This document shows, piece by piece, positions 8,599-17,013 of a stretch of 64,000 nucleotides of DNA (positions are counted from its first letter, which is position 1; every line of letters starts with the position of its first letter). A program made the translations under genes and the position numbers. This DNA is from Nesterenkonia sandarakina. GTDB taxonomy: Bacteria; Actinomycetota; Actinomycetes; Actinomycetales; Micrococcaceae. Below the pieces are notes generated by a model. The model worked only from the letters and a program-made list of their open reading frames with translations. It was not told the DNA's origin and did not search any database. The stretch covers positions 157,233 to 221,232 of the forward strand of contig NZ_PVTY01000005.1 of assembly GCF_003003175.1 (NCBI RefSeq), given 5' to 3'.

Positions 8599-8684
8599 TA
8601 CCTCATCAAGGTGCGAGTGATTCGGGAGCCCCGGATCGGCCGATACAGCGTCCCCCTCACGCTGGCCGATCTGGGGCTCCCTCC
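8599..8684 (+). ncRNA. Small structured RNA element, copy 3 of 3
   Basis: The conserved segment (core 8608-8623) is followed by an 18-bp outer stem with a single G-U pair (8624-8641 with 8664-8681), then the inner hairpin AGCGT/ACGCT (8647-8651 with 8659-8663) with a loop of five Cs followed by TC. It ends 25 bases before the stop codon of the convergent permease gene, so it cannot be the leader of a plus-strand gene. That placement supports a trans-acting RNA. Confidence 0.75.
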
Positions 8685-8708
8685 TTCTGTGACTCAGATG
8701 TTCGACGC

Positions 8709-9485
8709 TCAGGCCGTCGGCACAGCTCGCCGGATCACGAGGTAGTTCAACGCCGTCAGGGCCAGCGTGAGCAGCAGCACCCACCCGGCGAAGGAGTACG
8801 AGCTCTGCACCGCCAGCCAGTCCCAGACGTGGGGCCACCAGTCGTTCTGCGTGAGAACCATGACGGTCACCGCCATCAGCGCCACCAGCGCCAGTACGAT
8901 GACCCACAGGACGACCAGGCTGACCCGGCGGTAGAGGATCGACCAGAAGAAGCCGAACATCATCGCTGCGAGGCACACGGCCCCGGCCAGGATCCCCGCG
9001 CCGAGAACGCCCGCATTCTGCGTCACGAAGGGAAGGTCGAAGGCGTAGCTCTCGGCCCAGAACCCGTCGGTGGCACGTTCGACGAGGATGGCGATGGAGA
9101 ACAGCGCGCCGAATCCCGCCGAGACGGTGGCAAAGGCGAGGAACGCTCCGAGCACGAAGACCCTCCTGCTGTAGCTCAGCGCCATGGAGAAGGGGAAGGT
9201 GTGGGAGGCCGAGTAGGCCGCGATGAACGCCAGACACCAGATCGTGGCCTGCGAGGCACCCGTGTTGATGATGTCCCCGTCGCCGGCGACGTGCCGGATC
9301 CACGCTCCGATACCGATGGCTATGCCCCAGGCCCCGAAGAACACCACCAGCGGCACCCAGATCATCTGTGAAGGAACCGTGAACTGCAGCTTGAAGGCCG
9401 CCGGGATACGGGACAGGCTCGAACGTGTGGCGGCCTGTTCCTGTGCTGCCGGAGCCGCCATGGATTCAACTGCGACGTTGCTCAT
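8709..9485 (-). CDS. ABC transporter permease-like membrane protein
   Basis: A 258-residue integral membrane protein with about six hydrophobic segments and a short cytoplasmic N-terminus. It overlaps the preceding ATPase gene by ATGA, so the two are translationally coupled. Fixed GntR/ATPase/membrane-protein operons of this kind (YtrA/YtrB-like) often export or sense envelope-active compounds; the substrate here is unknown. No family beyond ABC-2-type permease was recognised. Confidence 0.75.
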   Translation of the reverse strand: MSNVAVESMAAPAAQEQAATRSSLSRIPAAFKLQFTVPSQMIWVPLVVFFGAWGIAIGIGAWIRHVAGDGDIINTGASQATIWCLAFIAAYSASHTFPFSMALSYSRRVFVLGAFLAFATVSAGFGALFSIAILVERATDGFWAESYAFDLPFVTQNAGVLGAGILAGAVCLAAMMFGFFWSILYRRVSLVVLWVIVLALVALMAVTVMVLTQNDWWPHVWDWLAVQSSYSFAGWVLLLTLALTALNYLVIRRAVPTA

Positions 9486-10399
9486 CGGGCCACCTCCTGA
9501 GATGGGTTCAGCGTGGTCTGGTTGGATGCGTCTTCACGTGCAGTGAGCCGCACGATGAGCTGCTGGAGCGAGACCGGGACGATCTCCACGTCTCGCTCGA
9601 TGAGTGCCTGGCGTTCCGAGTCATCCAGTGCGCCCAGCATCGTGGTCCGTACGATCCGCCCCATCGCCTCGTGGTGGAGGACTTCGCGGGTGCCCGCAAT
9701 CTCAGCCACGGCATCTGCGCGTCCGACCAGCGTCACTGCGCGATCGCGGAGCTGCTCCACCGGCTCCTGGAGCAGGATCTGGCCCTGGTCGATGACCACC
9801 ACGTTCTCGATCAGGTGCGCGATCTCGTCGATCAGGTGGGAGGAGATGACCACGGTGCGCGGATGAGAAGCGTAGTCCTCCAGCAACCGGTCGTAGAAGA
9901 GCTGGCGAGCCACGGCGTCGAGGCCCATATAGGGCTCGTCGAAGAACGTCACCTCAGCCCGAGAGGCGATCCCGATGATGACTCCGACGGCGGAGCGCTG
10001 ACCCCGGGACATCTTCTTGATCCGGGTCTTCTCCGGGACCCGGAACTCACGGGCGAGCTGGGCTGCGAGCTCGGCGTCCCAGCGCGGGAACGCCTGGGCC
10101 GCCGCGCTGAACGCGTGCTTGGCGAGCGCGTCGTCGACATAGCGCTGCTCTTCGCGGACGAAGCAGATCTTCGGGAGCACCTGTTCGTTCTCGTGCGGAC
10201 GCTGGCCGAGGATCCTCACCTCGCCGGAGGAGGGCCAGTCCTGTGCTGTGGCGATGGACATCAGCGTGGTCTTGCCGGCGCCGTTGCGTCCCAGCAGCCC
10301 ATGGATGGCGTCCTTCTCCAGCCTCAGCGAGACATCCTGCAGCGCGGTGGCGCTGCGGTACCTGCGCGAGACCCTTTTCAGTTCAATGGCGGTGCTCAT
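9482..10399 (-). CDS. ABC transporter ATP-binding protein
   Basis: A 305-residue ATPase. Walker A is GRNGAGKTTL, Walker B is VTFFDEPYMGLD and the switch histidine is in ISSHLIDE. The signature motif reads MSRGQRS rather than the usual LSGGQ, so the first glycine is replaced by arginine; this is seen in some YtrB-like ATPases. About 80 residues of C-terminal extension follow the nucleotide-binding domain. A strong GGAGG site precedes the ATG. It is the middle gene of a GntR-ATPase-permease operon. Confidence 0.92.
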   Translation of the reverse strand: MSTAIELKRVSRRYRSATALQDVSLRLEKDAIHGLLGRNGAGKTTLMSIATAQDWPSSGEVRILGQRPHENEQVLPKICFVREEQRYVDDALAKHAFSAAAQAFPRWDAELAAQLAREFRVPEKTRIKKMSRGQRSAVGVIIGIASRAEVTFFDEPYMGLDAVARQLFYDRLLEDYASHPRTVVISSHLIDEIAHLIENVVVIDQGQILLQEPVEQLRDRAVTLVGRADAVAEIAGTREVLHHEAMGRIVRTTMLGALDDSERQALIERDVEIVPVSLQQLIVRLTAREDASNQTTLNPSQEVAR

Positions 10400-10434
10400 G
10401 ACCGCCTCCTTCCTTCAGCGCTTGGGCGCGCCGT

Positions 10435-10785
10435 TCACGCCCTGGAGCGGAGCATCTCGATGATGGTGTCCACCGAGAGCCCGACCGCTCGGGCCTCGAT
10501 GATGATCGGATCGAGGTAGTGCGTGGCGAACTGCTGCCTGCGCTGAGCGGTGAGGATCTCCCGGGCGCCGGGCGCCACGAACATGCCCAGACCCCGGCGC
10601 TTGAGAAGGATCCCCCGGTCCACCAACAGGTTGAGACCCTTGGCGGCCGTGGCGGGATTGATCCGATGGAAGGTGGCGAGCTCATTGGTCGATGGGGCAC
10701 GCTCACCTTCAGCCAGGGAGCCGTCCAGGACGGAGGCCTCCAGCTGTTCGGCGATCTGCACAAAGAGTGCACGGCCCTCTTCCAC
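10435..10785 (-). CDS. GntR-family regulator, YtrA type
   Basis: A 116-residue protein with a winged-helix GntR domain (about residues 8-75, including APSTNELATFHRINPATAAKG) and only a short helical C-terminal part, as in the YtrA subfamily. The start is GTG at 10785, preceded by AGAAAGGTGG. It heads the operon with the ABC genes and sits behind a perfect 12-bp inverted repeat, so negative autoregulation is likely. The inducing compound is unknown. Confidence 0.9.
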   Translation of the reverse strand: MEEGRALFVQIAEQLEASVLDGSLAEGERAPSTNELATFHRINPATAAKGLNLLVDRGILLKRRGLGMFVAPGAREILTAQRRQQFATHYLDPIIIEARAVGLSVDTIIEMLRSRA

Positions 10786-10832
10786 GAACCAGCCACCTTT
10801 CTTCGGAGACTCATCAGCATACCGAGTCCACT

Positions 10833-10885
10833 ACCTCTATGGTTAATTACTCTACTAATGAACCATAGAGGTTTGGTTGCGTCAA
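10833..10885 (-). promoter_or_regulatory. Operator and promoter of the GntR/ABC operon
   Basis: A perfect inverted repeat, ACCTCTATGGTT (10833-10844) and AACCATAGAGGT (10861-10872), is separated by 16 AT-rich bases. On the minus strand TTGACG (10885-10880) lies just upstream and can serve as the -35, with the repeat arms covering the core promoter. This is the expected layout for a GntR dimer pair that blocks its own promoter. Confidence 0.8.
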
Positions 10886-11045
10886 GGGCCGATGATCAGG
10901 GGCCTGTCGGGCCGGGGCGTCTGGCCTGTCGGGCTGGGGCGTCTGGTCTGTGGTCTGTGATCCAGAGGTGGATGCATCGCCCTGTGCGCGATGTCCCAGA
11001 GCCGAGTTCTGGTAGGGCCGCAGCCGAAGGACATAGGATCAGGTC

Positions 11046-11861
11046 ATGAACGGTGAGAACATCGAATGCTGGCTGACCGATATGGACGGCGTGCTCGTCC
11101 GTGAGCAGGAGGCGCTTCCCGGCGCCGCGGAGCTGCTGGAGCAGTGGCGGCGCAAGGACCTCCCCTATCTGGTTCTGACGAACAACTCGATCTTCACCGC
11201 CCGCGATCTCAGCGCCCGGCTGCGCAACTCCGGGCTGGTCGTGCCCGAGGAGCGGATCTGGACCTCGGCCCTTGCCACCGCGACCTTCCTGGCGAACCAG
11301 GTCGATCCGGAGTCCAACGCGCAGGGCAGCTGCTACGTCATCGGTGAAGCAGGCCTCACCACCGCGATCCACGCCGCGGGCTTCATCATGACGGAGACCA
11401 ACCCGGACTACGTGGTCGTCGGCGAGACGCGGAACTACAGCTTCGAGGCGATCACCAAGGCGCTTCGGCTGATCAACAACGGTGCACGCTTCATCCTCAC
11501 CAACCCCGACGCGACCGGCCCGAGTCCCGAGGGTGTGCTCCCCGCCACCGGCGCGATCGCCTCCCTGATCACCAAGGCCACCGGCCGGGTGCCCTATGTG
11601 GTCGGCAAGCCCAACCCGATGATGTTCCGCTCTGCCCTGAACCATCTCGGCGCCCACTCCATGGAGACCGCGATGATCGGTGACCGGATGGACACCGACA
11701 TCGTGGCCGGCATGGAGGCCGGGATGCACACCATCCTGGTGATGACCGGACTCTCCAGCCGTGCCAGCATCGCGGACTTCCCATTCCGTCCCAACCAGAT
11801 CATCGACGGCGTCTACGAGCTGCTCGACGACCCGGTCGACCAGGACGACGACACCCAGTAG
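11046..11861 (+). CDS. HAD-superfamily phosphatase, NagD/HAD-IIA type
   Basis: A 271-residue cytosolic phosphatase. Motif I is DMDGVL (nucleophile D12, acid/base D14), motif II is LTNNS, and the C-terminal motif IV region is IGDRMDTDIVAG. A C2-type cap lies between them. Relatives dephosphorylate sugar phosphates, nucleoside monophosphates or p-nitrophenyl phosphate; the substrate cannot be told from sequence. TAGGAT ends six bases before ATG with no Shine-Dalgarno, indicating a leaderless transcript. It is convergent with the MMPL gene across a strong terminator. Confidence 0.92.
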   Translation: MNGENIECWLTDMDGVLVREQEALPGAAELLEQWRRKDLPYLVLTNNSIFTARDLSARLRNSGLVVPEERIWTSALATATFLANQVDPESNAQGSCYVIGEAGLTTAIHAAGFIMTETNPDYVVVGETRNYSFEAITKALRLINNGARFILTNPDATGPSPEGVLPATGAIASLITKATGRVPYVVGKPNPMMFRSALNHLGAHSMETAMIGDRMDTDIVAGMEAGMHTILVMTGLSSRASIADFPFRPNQIIDGVYELLDDPVDQDDDTQ

Positions 11862-11916
11862 GACCAGCGTCAAGCCGCGCGACCGGCACGCAGCAGGATC
11901 ACCACGCACGATGACC

Positions 11917-11964
11917 ACACGAGAACGCCCGGCACCTGCAGGCAGGTGCCGGGCGTTCTCGTGT
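11917..11964. terminator. Bidirectional hairpin terminator
   Basis: A perfect 23-bp inverted repeat (11917-11939 with 11942-11964) with a minimal loop lies between the convergent phosphatase and MMPL genes. Confidence 0.9.
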
Positions 11965-11975
11965 GTGCGGGTCGA

Positions 11976-14579
11976 TCAGCGCGTGTGCACCGGCTCCGAC
12001 CGGGGAGCCAGCGGCTCGATCCCGTCTGAGGAGCTCGGCGAGTCGCTGACGACCTCGCGCTCCAGCTGAGAACCCTCGACGTCGACGTCCGGGATGAGGC
12101 GATCCATCCATTTCGGCAGCCACCAGGCGGCCGGGCCGGCGAGGTGCAGCAGCGCGGGGACCAGCATCAGCCGGACCACGAAGGCGTCCAGCAGCACGCC
12201 CACGGAGAGACCCAGCCCGATGGACGCGATCATCGGGTCGTCGGTGAAGACGAAGCCGGCGAAGACCGAGGCCATGATCAGCGCCGCGGCGGTGACCACT
12301 GAGCGCCCGGCGTGGAGACCCTGGCGCACGGCGAGCCGTGGCGCGGAGCCGTGCGCGTAGGCCTCCCGCATCCCGGAGGCGGTGAAGAGCTGATAGTCCA
12401 TGGCCAGCCCGAAGAGGATGCCGACCATCAGCACCGGAAGGAAGGTCAAGACCGGGCCAGGTGTCGTGACACCGAAGATGTCGGAGAACCAGCCCCACTG
12501 GAACACCGCGACGACGATGCCCACGGCGGCTGCGAAGGACCCGACGAAGCCGAGGGTCGCGATCACCGGGAGCAGGATCGAGCGGAACACCATGATCATC
12601 AGCAGCAGCGAGAGCCCGATGACCAGCGCCAGGTATAGCGGCAGCGCATCCGAGATCACATCCGACATGTCGATCTGCGCCGCCGTCATGCCCGCCACGG
12701 AGAGCTCGACGTCGGCCGCGTCGGTGCCGGAGAGCGGGTTGCCCTGGCGGAACTCGTGCACCAGGTTCTCGGTGGACTCAGCTGCGGGCCCCTCCTCGGG
12801 AATGACCTGGAAGACTCCGAGCGTGTTGTCGTCGTTGAGCGCGGCGGGCACTGCTGCGGCGATGTTCTCGTTCTCCAGAAGCGCGGTGCCGATCTCGATC
12901 TGGTAGTCCTGCGCCTGGGTGTCGTCCAGCCCGGAGGGCAGGTCGGCGAGGACCAGGAGCGGTCCGTTGACGCCCTGGCCGAAGGCGTCCTCGGTGGCTG
13001 CATAGGCCTGGTAGGACGCGGAGTCCTCGGCGTTGGAGCTCGCGTCGGGCAGTCCGAGGCGCAGGTCGAAGGTCGGAATGGAGAGCACCCCAAGTCCGAT
13101 CAGCGCGACCGCGGCGATGCCGATCGCCTTGCCGTGACCCATCGGGGTGGTGATCTCCTTGGTGCGCCGCTCGCCGATGTGGCGACGTTCCTCGCGGGCA
13201 AGGATCCTGCGGTCCACGAGGGAGAGCATCGCCGGGGTCATGGTGACCGCTATGAGCACCGAGATGGCCACGCAGGCTGCGGCGACGGTTCCCATCAGCG
13301 CAAGGAACGGCAGACCGGTGACGTTGAGCGCCAGCAGCGCGATCACCACGGTGGCACCGGCGAAGACCACGGCGTTGCCCGCTGTGCCTGTGGCCAGGGC
13401 GATCGATTTGTGGACCGCCATGCCGTCCTTGAGCTGTCGGCGGTGCCGGTGGATGATGAACAGCGAGTAGTCGATGCCGACTGCGAGTCCCAGCATGAGA
13501 CCCAGGATCGGGGTCATGGACATCATCTCGACGACGCCGGAGAATGCCATCGCACCGGCGACGCCGACTCCGACGCCGATCAGGGCGTTGAGCAGCGGCA
13601 GTCCTGCGCCGATGAGCGTGCCGAGCATGATCAGCAGCACGGCGGCGGCGATCATCAGACCGATCAGCTCGGCCACGGAGAAGAGGTGCGGAAGCTCGAA
13701 GTCGAGGTCGCCGCCGGGAAGGGCCTCGACCCCGTCGATCTCTGCGTCGGTGATGGCCGCCGAGACCGTGGCCAGGTCCTCCGTGCCGATGCTCTCCATC
13801 GGGTCGGTGAAGTTGATCATCAGCACAGCGACGTCGCCGTCGTCGGAGACGACCTGAGCGCCGGATGAGAGCTCCAGGAGAGCCTCACCGCGCTCCAGCT
13901 CCTCAGCAGCCTCGGTGAGCTCGTCCTCGCCGGAGTTCAGCTCCTCCTCGCCTGCCTCGAGCTCCTGCTGCGCGGCCTCGAGCTCGGCGCGGCCGGCGTC
14001 GAGCTCGGCCTGCTGGGCCTCGAACTGGGGCAGAGCGGCATCATAGATGCCCTGCTCCTGAGCGTCGGCGATGGCGGCATCGAGCTGCTCCTGGCCTTCG
14101 TCGACCTGTTCGAATCCTTCCTCGATGTCCTCGCGGCCGGACTCCAGCTCCTCGCGGTTGGTGTCGATCTCCTCGCGGCCGGACTCCAGCTCCTCCTCGC
14201 CGGTGGAGATGTCGCTGCGCGCGTCAGCGATCTGGTCCTCGGTGGCGAAGGGATCGGTGACGCTGCTGACGATGTCATCGGCCTCGAGCTCTTCGATGAA
14301 CTCGGCGACCTGGTCCTCCTGCTCCTGGGTGAACGGCTCGCCGTCGTCGGTGCGGATGATCGCCGAGGCGTTGCCGCCGCCGGAGTCCGGCATCTCTTCG
14401 GCCAGACGATCGGCGACCGCGGTGGTCTCCAGGTCAGGCAGGGTGATCTGATCCGTCAGCTGTCCGCCGAAGGCGAGGAAGGAGCTGACGGCGAGGGCGA
14501 GCATGGCGAACCAGGCTGCGACGACGGTCTTGGCTCGGCGCGCGGAGAGGAGGCCGAGGCGATAAAGGAGCTTTGCCAT
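11976..14579 (-). CDS. MMPL-family RND transporter
   Basis: An 867-residue membrane transporter with two MMPL halves and about eleven or twelve membrane segments. The first large extracytoplasmic loop (about residues 115-240) is a striking Glu/Gln-rich coiled coil built from heptads such as ELESGREE and ELEAGEEEL. Family members export lipids or amphiphilic drugs using the proton gradient; the substrate is unknown. The start chosen is MAKLLYRLG because TATGAT ends six bases before that ATG, suggesting a leaderless mRNA; an in-frame ATG 39 bases upstream has no better signal. The adjacent co-directional TetR gene probably controls it. Confidence 0.92.
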   Translation of the reverse strand: MAKLLYRLGLLSARRAKTVVAAWFAMLALAVSSFLAFGGQLTDQITLPDLETTAVADRLAEEMPDSGGGNASAIIRTDDGEPFTQEQEDQVAEFIEELEADDIVSSVTDPFATEDQIADARSDISTGEEELESGREEIDTNREELESGREDIEEGFEQVDEGQEQLDAAIADAQEQGIYDAALPQFEAQQAELDAGRAELEAAQQELEAGEEELNSGEDELTEAAEELERGEALLELSSGAQVVSDDGDVAVLMINFTDPMESIGTEDLATVSAAITDAEIDGVEALPGGDLDFELPHLFSVAELIGLMIAAAVLLIMLGTLIGAGLPLLNALIGVGVGVAGAMAFSGVVEMMSMTPILGLMLGLAVGIDYSLFIIHRHRRQLKDGMAVHKSIALATGTAGNAVVFAGATVVIALLALNVTGLPFLALMGTVAAACVAISVLIAVTMTPAMLSLVDRRILAREERRHIGERRTKEITTPMGHGKAIGIAAVALIGLGVLSIPTFDLRLGLPDASSNAEDSASYQAYAATEDAFGQGVNGPLLVLADLPSGLDDTQAQDYQIEIGTALLENENIAAAVPAALNDDNTLGVFQVIPEEGPAAESTENLVHEFRQGNPLSGTDAADVELSVAGMTAAQIDMSDVISDALPLYLALVIGLSLLLMIMVFRSILLPVIATLGFVGSFAAAVGIVVAVFQWGWFSDIFGVTTPGPVLTFLPVLMVGILFGLAMDYQLFTASGMREAYAHGSAPRLAVRQGLHAGRSVVTAAALIMASVFAGFVFTDDPMIASIGLGLSVGVLLDAFVVRLMLVPALLHLAGPAAWWLPKWMDRLIPDVDVEGSQLEREVVSDSPSSSDGIEPLAPRSEPVHTR

Positions 14580-14660
14580 GACACGATCATAAACGGAACG
14601 CCGCGTCTCGAAATTCACCGATGACTCTATGACGCCTCGATGTGACCAAGGTCATGGCTC

Positions 14661-15296
14661 TCAGTTGCGGAACGCGCCGATCTCCGGGCGCACGAGTCCG
14701 GTGACGACGACGTCGACCAGGCTCTCCGACCAGCTCAGGCTCGGCGCGGATCCGATGAGCATGCGGAAGATCAACGGATCCCCGATCGCGGAGGCGGCGG
14801 CGGCGATGTCGACTCCGTCGCGGAGCTCACCGGCCCGCTCGGCCTCGCGAAGCCGCTCGGCCAGCAGGCCGTGATCCCACATGCTCGCCTGCTGCAGCAG
14901 CCGCTCGGTCCCGGGGTCACCCTGGAGTCCCGCCACCACGAGGCTGCGCGCCATCCCGACGTGGGTGTCGCGGAAGGCCTCGACGAGCATGCCGCGGATC
15001 CAGGTCAGGCAGTCTGCGCGCAGGTCACCGGTGGACGGCATGGGCACCAGCTCGATCTCGGCGTCGCCGGTGAGCATCACCTCCAGCACCACGGCGGCCT
15101 TGGACCTCCACCAGCGATAGATGGTCTGCTTGCTCACACCCGCCTCGGAGGCGATGGCCTCCACCGTGAGCTCCTCATAGGAGCTCACCCGTAGCAGCCG
15201 GGTCGTGGCATCCAGGACCGCCTGGTGGGAGACTTCGCTGCGCGGACGCCCCCGTCGCGGTTCTGCGGTGTCGGACCGCCGTGCCTCAGATGCCAT
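14661..15296 (-). CDS. TetR-family transcriptional regulator
   Basis: A 211-residue regulator with an N-terminal TetR helix-turn-helix (about residues 25-70, IASEAGVSKQTIYRWW) and a helical ligand-binding C-terminal domain of the TetR_C type. The start ATG at 15296 is placed by TACGAT ending seven bases upstream; longer upstream frames overlap the divergent promoter and lack coding character. It lies directly upstream of the MMPL exporter on the same strand. An imperfect palindrome TGACC-AA-GGTCA (14643-14654) in the intervening gap is a candidate operator. Confidence 0.9.
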   Translation of the reverse strand: MASEARRSDTAEPRRGRPRSEVSHQAVLDATTRLLRVSSYEELTVEAIASEAGVSKQTIYRWWRSKAAVVLEVMLTGDAEIELVPMPSTGDLRADCLTWIRGMLVEAFRDTHVGMARSLVVAGLQGDPGTERLLQQASMWDHGLLAERLREAERAGELRDGVDIAAAASAIGDPLIFRMLIGSAPSLSWSESLVDVVVTGLVRPEIGAFRN

Positions 15297-15372
15297 GGGC
15301 GATATCGTAGCGCGCCGAGACGATCCCCGGCCTGTGCCATCCTTGATCCATGACCGCTGCACCAGGGACTCC

Positions 15373-17013
15373 ATGAGGACTGCTTCGACCGGCCGCCTGC
15401 TGGCTCTGGACGAGCTGTTCGCGGACCACCTGCGGAGCCCCGGAGAGCAGCGCCGCGACACCGAGGACCTCGCCGCACAGCTCTTCACGGTTCTCGGCGA
15501 TCAGCTGGCCGGGGTCCCGGCCGCGCTGCTGGAGAGCAGCGACCACGCCCGGACCGATCAGCCAGCGCGCAGCGCCCAGAGCATCCTGGCGTTCTCCTTC
15601 GGAGTCCAGGCGGCCACGGTCACCCACCTCAAGGGCTGGACCAGCGTGACCACGCCAGCGGGGACCACCGAGCGCCGGCTCCCGTTCTTCAGCTGGCTGG
15701 CCGAGAACTGGACCCGGCCCGCGGATCAGAACTCCGGCGAGCACGGCACGGAGCAGCCCCCGCGCGACACCCCGCGGTTCGCGCTCGGCTGGGTCGGATG
15801 GCTGGGCTATGAGCTCAAGCGGGAGGCCGGCGCGGCGGACCCGGACGGCGCGGCGGACCTGGCAGACACGCCGGCGAAGCCGAGCGGCCTGCCCGCCCAG
15901 GAGGCCGGTCTGTTCCGTGCCACACATGCTGTGGTCATCCACCATCACACGGGTGAGCTGGAGCTGCAGTGCCTGGACCCGGCAGCCGAGGCGGACTGGG
16001 AGCAGCAGGTGATCTGTGCACTGGGCCGGGTCGTGCCGGAGGGGACCCCCGAGCGCCAGCCCGGCGCCGCGGGCGCAACAGGCACTGCCGGTGGCGCTGC
16101 GACTGACACTCCAGCCCCGCGCGACGCGTCGGTCCTGCGCGACGTGGTGCTCCGGGATGCCCGCAGCGCCTATCTCGCGGCGATCGAGGAGGCCAAGCGC
16201 GAGATCACCGCGGGCAACAGCTACGAGATCTGCCTGACCACTGCGGTCACCGGGACGCTGGCACCCGGTCACGCACGCGGCGTCGAGCTCTTCGCGGTGC
16301 TTCGCGCCCGCAACCGGGCGCCCTTCACCGCGTACCTGAGCATCGGCGAGACCGAGATCCTCTCCACCTCGCCCGAACGGTTCCTCAGCGTCAGCGCGGG
16401 CGGCACTGTGCGGTCGGAGCCGATCAAGGGCACCCGGCCTCGGGGGGCCACCGCCGCCGCGGACCGCGCCCTGATCGAGGATCTGCGCACCCATCCGAAG
16501 GATCGGGCCGAGAACGTGATGATCGCGGACCTGACCCGCAATGACCTCTCGATCCACGCCGTCCCGGGCAGCCTGCGCACGGAACGGCTCTGCGCGGTGG
16601 AGACCTACCCCAGCGTGCACCAGCTGGTCTCCACGGTCAGCGCCCGGATCCCCGACGAGGTCCCACGAGCTCGGGTCGTCGCCGACGCCTTCCCGCCCGG
16701 GTCGATGACCGGGGCGCCGAAGATCTCCACGATGGACATCTTGGAGCGCCTGGAGACCGGGGCGCGCGGGCCCTATTCGGGCGTGGCGGGGTACTTCAGC
16801 CTGAACGGCGCCGCGGACCTCGCCGTGCTGATCCGCACCGCGGTGCTCAGCGGAGGCAGCGACGCCCGCCGCTTCCACCTGGGTCTGGGCGGCGCGATCA
16901 CCGCGGATTCCGACCCTGCCGAGGAATGGGAGGAGATCCGCACCAAGTCGCGCGGGGTGCTGGAGGCGCTCGGTGCGCAGTTCCCGGACGCTGCGGACGA
17001 CGCTAGTCGGTGA
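15373..17013 (+). CDS. pabB: Aminodeoxychorismate synthase component I
   Basis: A 546-residue chorismate-binding enzyme that converts chorismate to 4-amino-4-deoxychorismate with ammonia from a PabA subunit, for folate synthesis. The family region spans about residues 255-540. K352 in PIKGTRPRG is the lysine nucleophile typical of PabB (anthranilate synthase has Ala there). Other motifs are YLSIGETEILSTSPERF and PPGSMTGAPK. The N-terminal part carries low-complexity inserts (Asp/Ala and Gly/Ala/Thr rich). ATG at 15373 follows CCAGGGACTCC. No pabA is in the window. The matching pabC homologue lies at 19573, separated by two minus-strand genes. Confidence 0.92.
   Translation: MRTASTGRLLALDELFADHLRSPGEQRRDTEDLAAQLFTVLGDQLAGVPAALLESSDHARTDQPARSAQSILAFSFGVQAATVTHLKGWTSVTTPAGTTERRLPFFSWLAENWTRPADQNSGEHGTEQPPRDTPRFALGWVGWLGYELKREAGAADPDGAADLADTPAKPSGLPAQEAGLFRATHAVVIHHHTGELELQCLDPAAEADWEQQVICALGRVVPEGTPERQPGAAGATGTAGGAATDTPAPRDASVLRDVVLRDARSAYLAAIEEAKREITAGNSYEICLTTAVTGTLAPGHARGVELFAVLRARNRAPFTAYLSIGETEILSTSPERFLSVSAGGTVRSEPIKGTRPRGATAAADRALIEDLRTHPKDRAENVMIADLTRNDLSIHAVPGSLRTERLCAVETYPSVHQLVSTVSARIPDEVPRARVVADAFPPGSMTGAPKISTMDILERLETGARGPYSGVAGYFSLNGAADLAVLIRTAVLSGGSDARRFHLGLGGAITADSDPAEEWEEIRTKSRGVLEALGAQFPDAADDASR

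Noticed and set aside
7393..8640. Short leader-peptide reading of the repeated RNA element (GTG CGA GTG ATT ...)
   Set aside because: The first four codons are shared but the frames then diverge with no common peptide, while the stems show compensatory changes, so selection appears to act on RNA structure.
7356..8684. Identity of the repeated element with actinobacterial 6C RNA
   Set aside because: 6C RNA has two hairpins each with a C-rich loop; these elements have one nested hairpin with one C-rich loop and a different conserved 5' segment.
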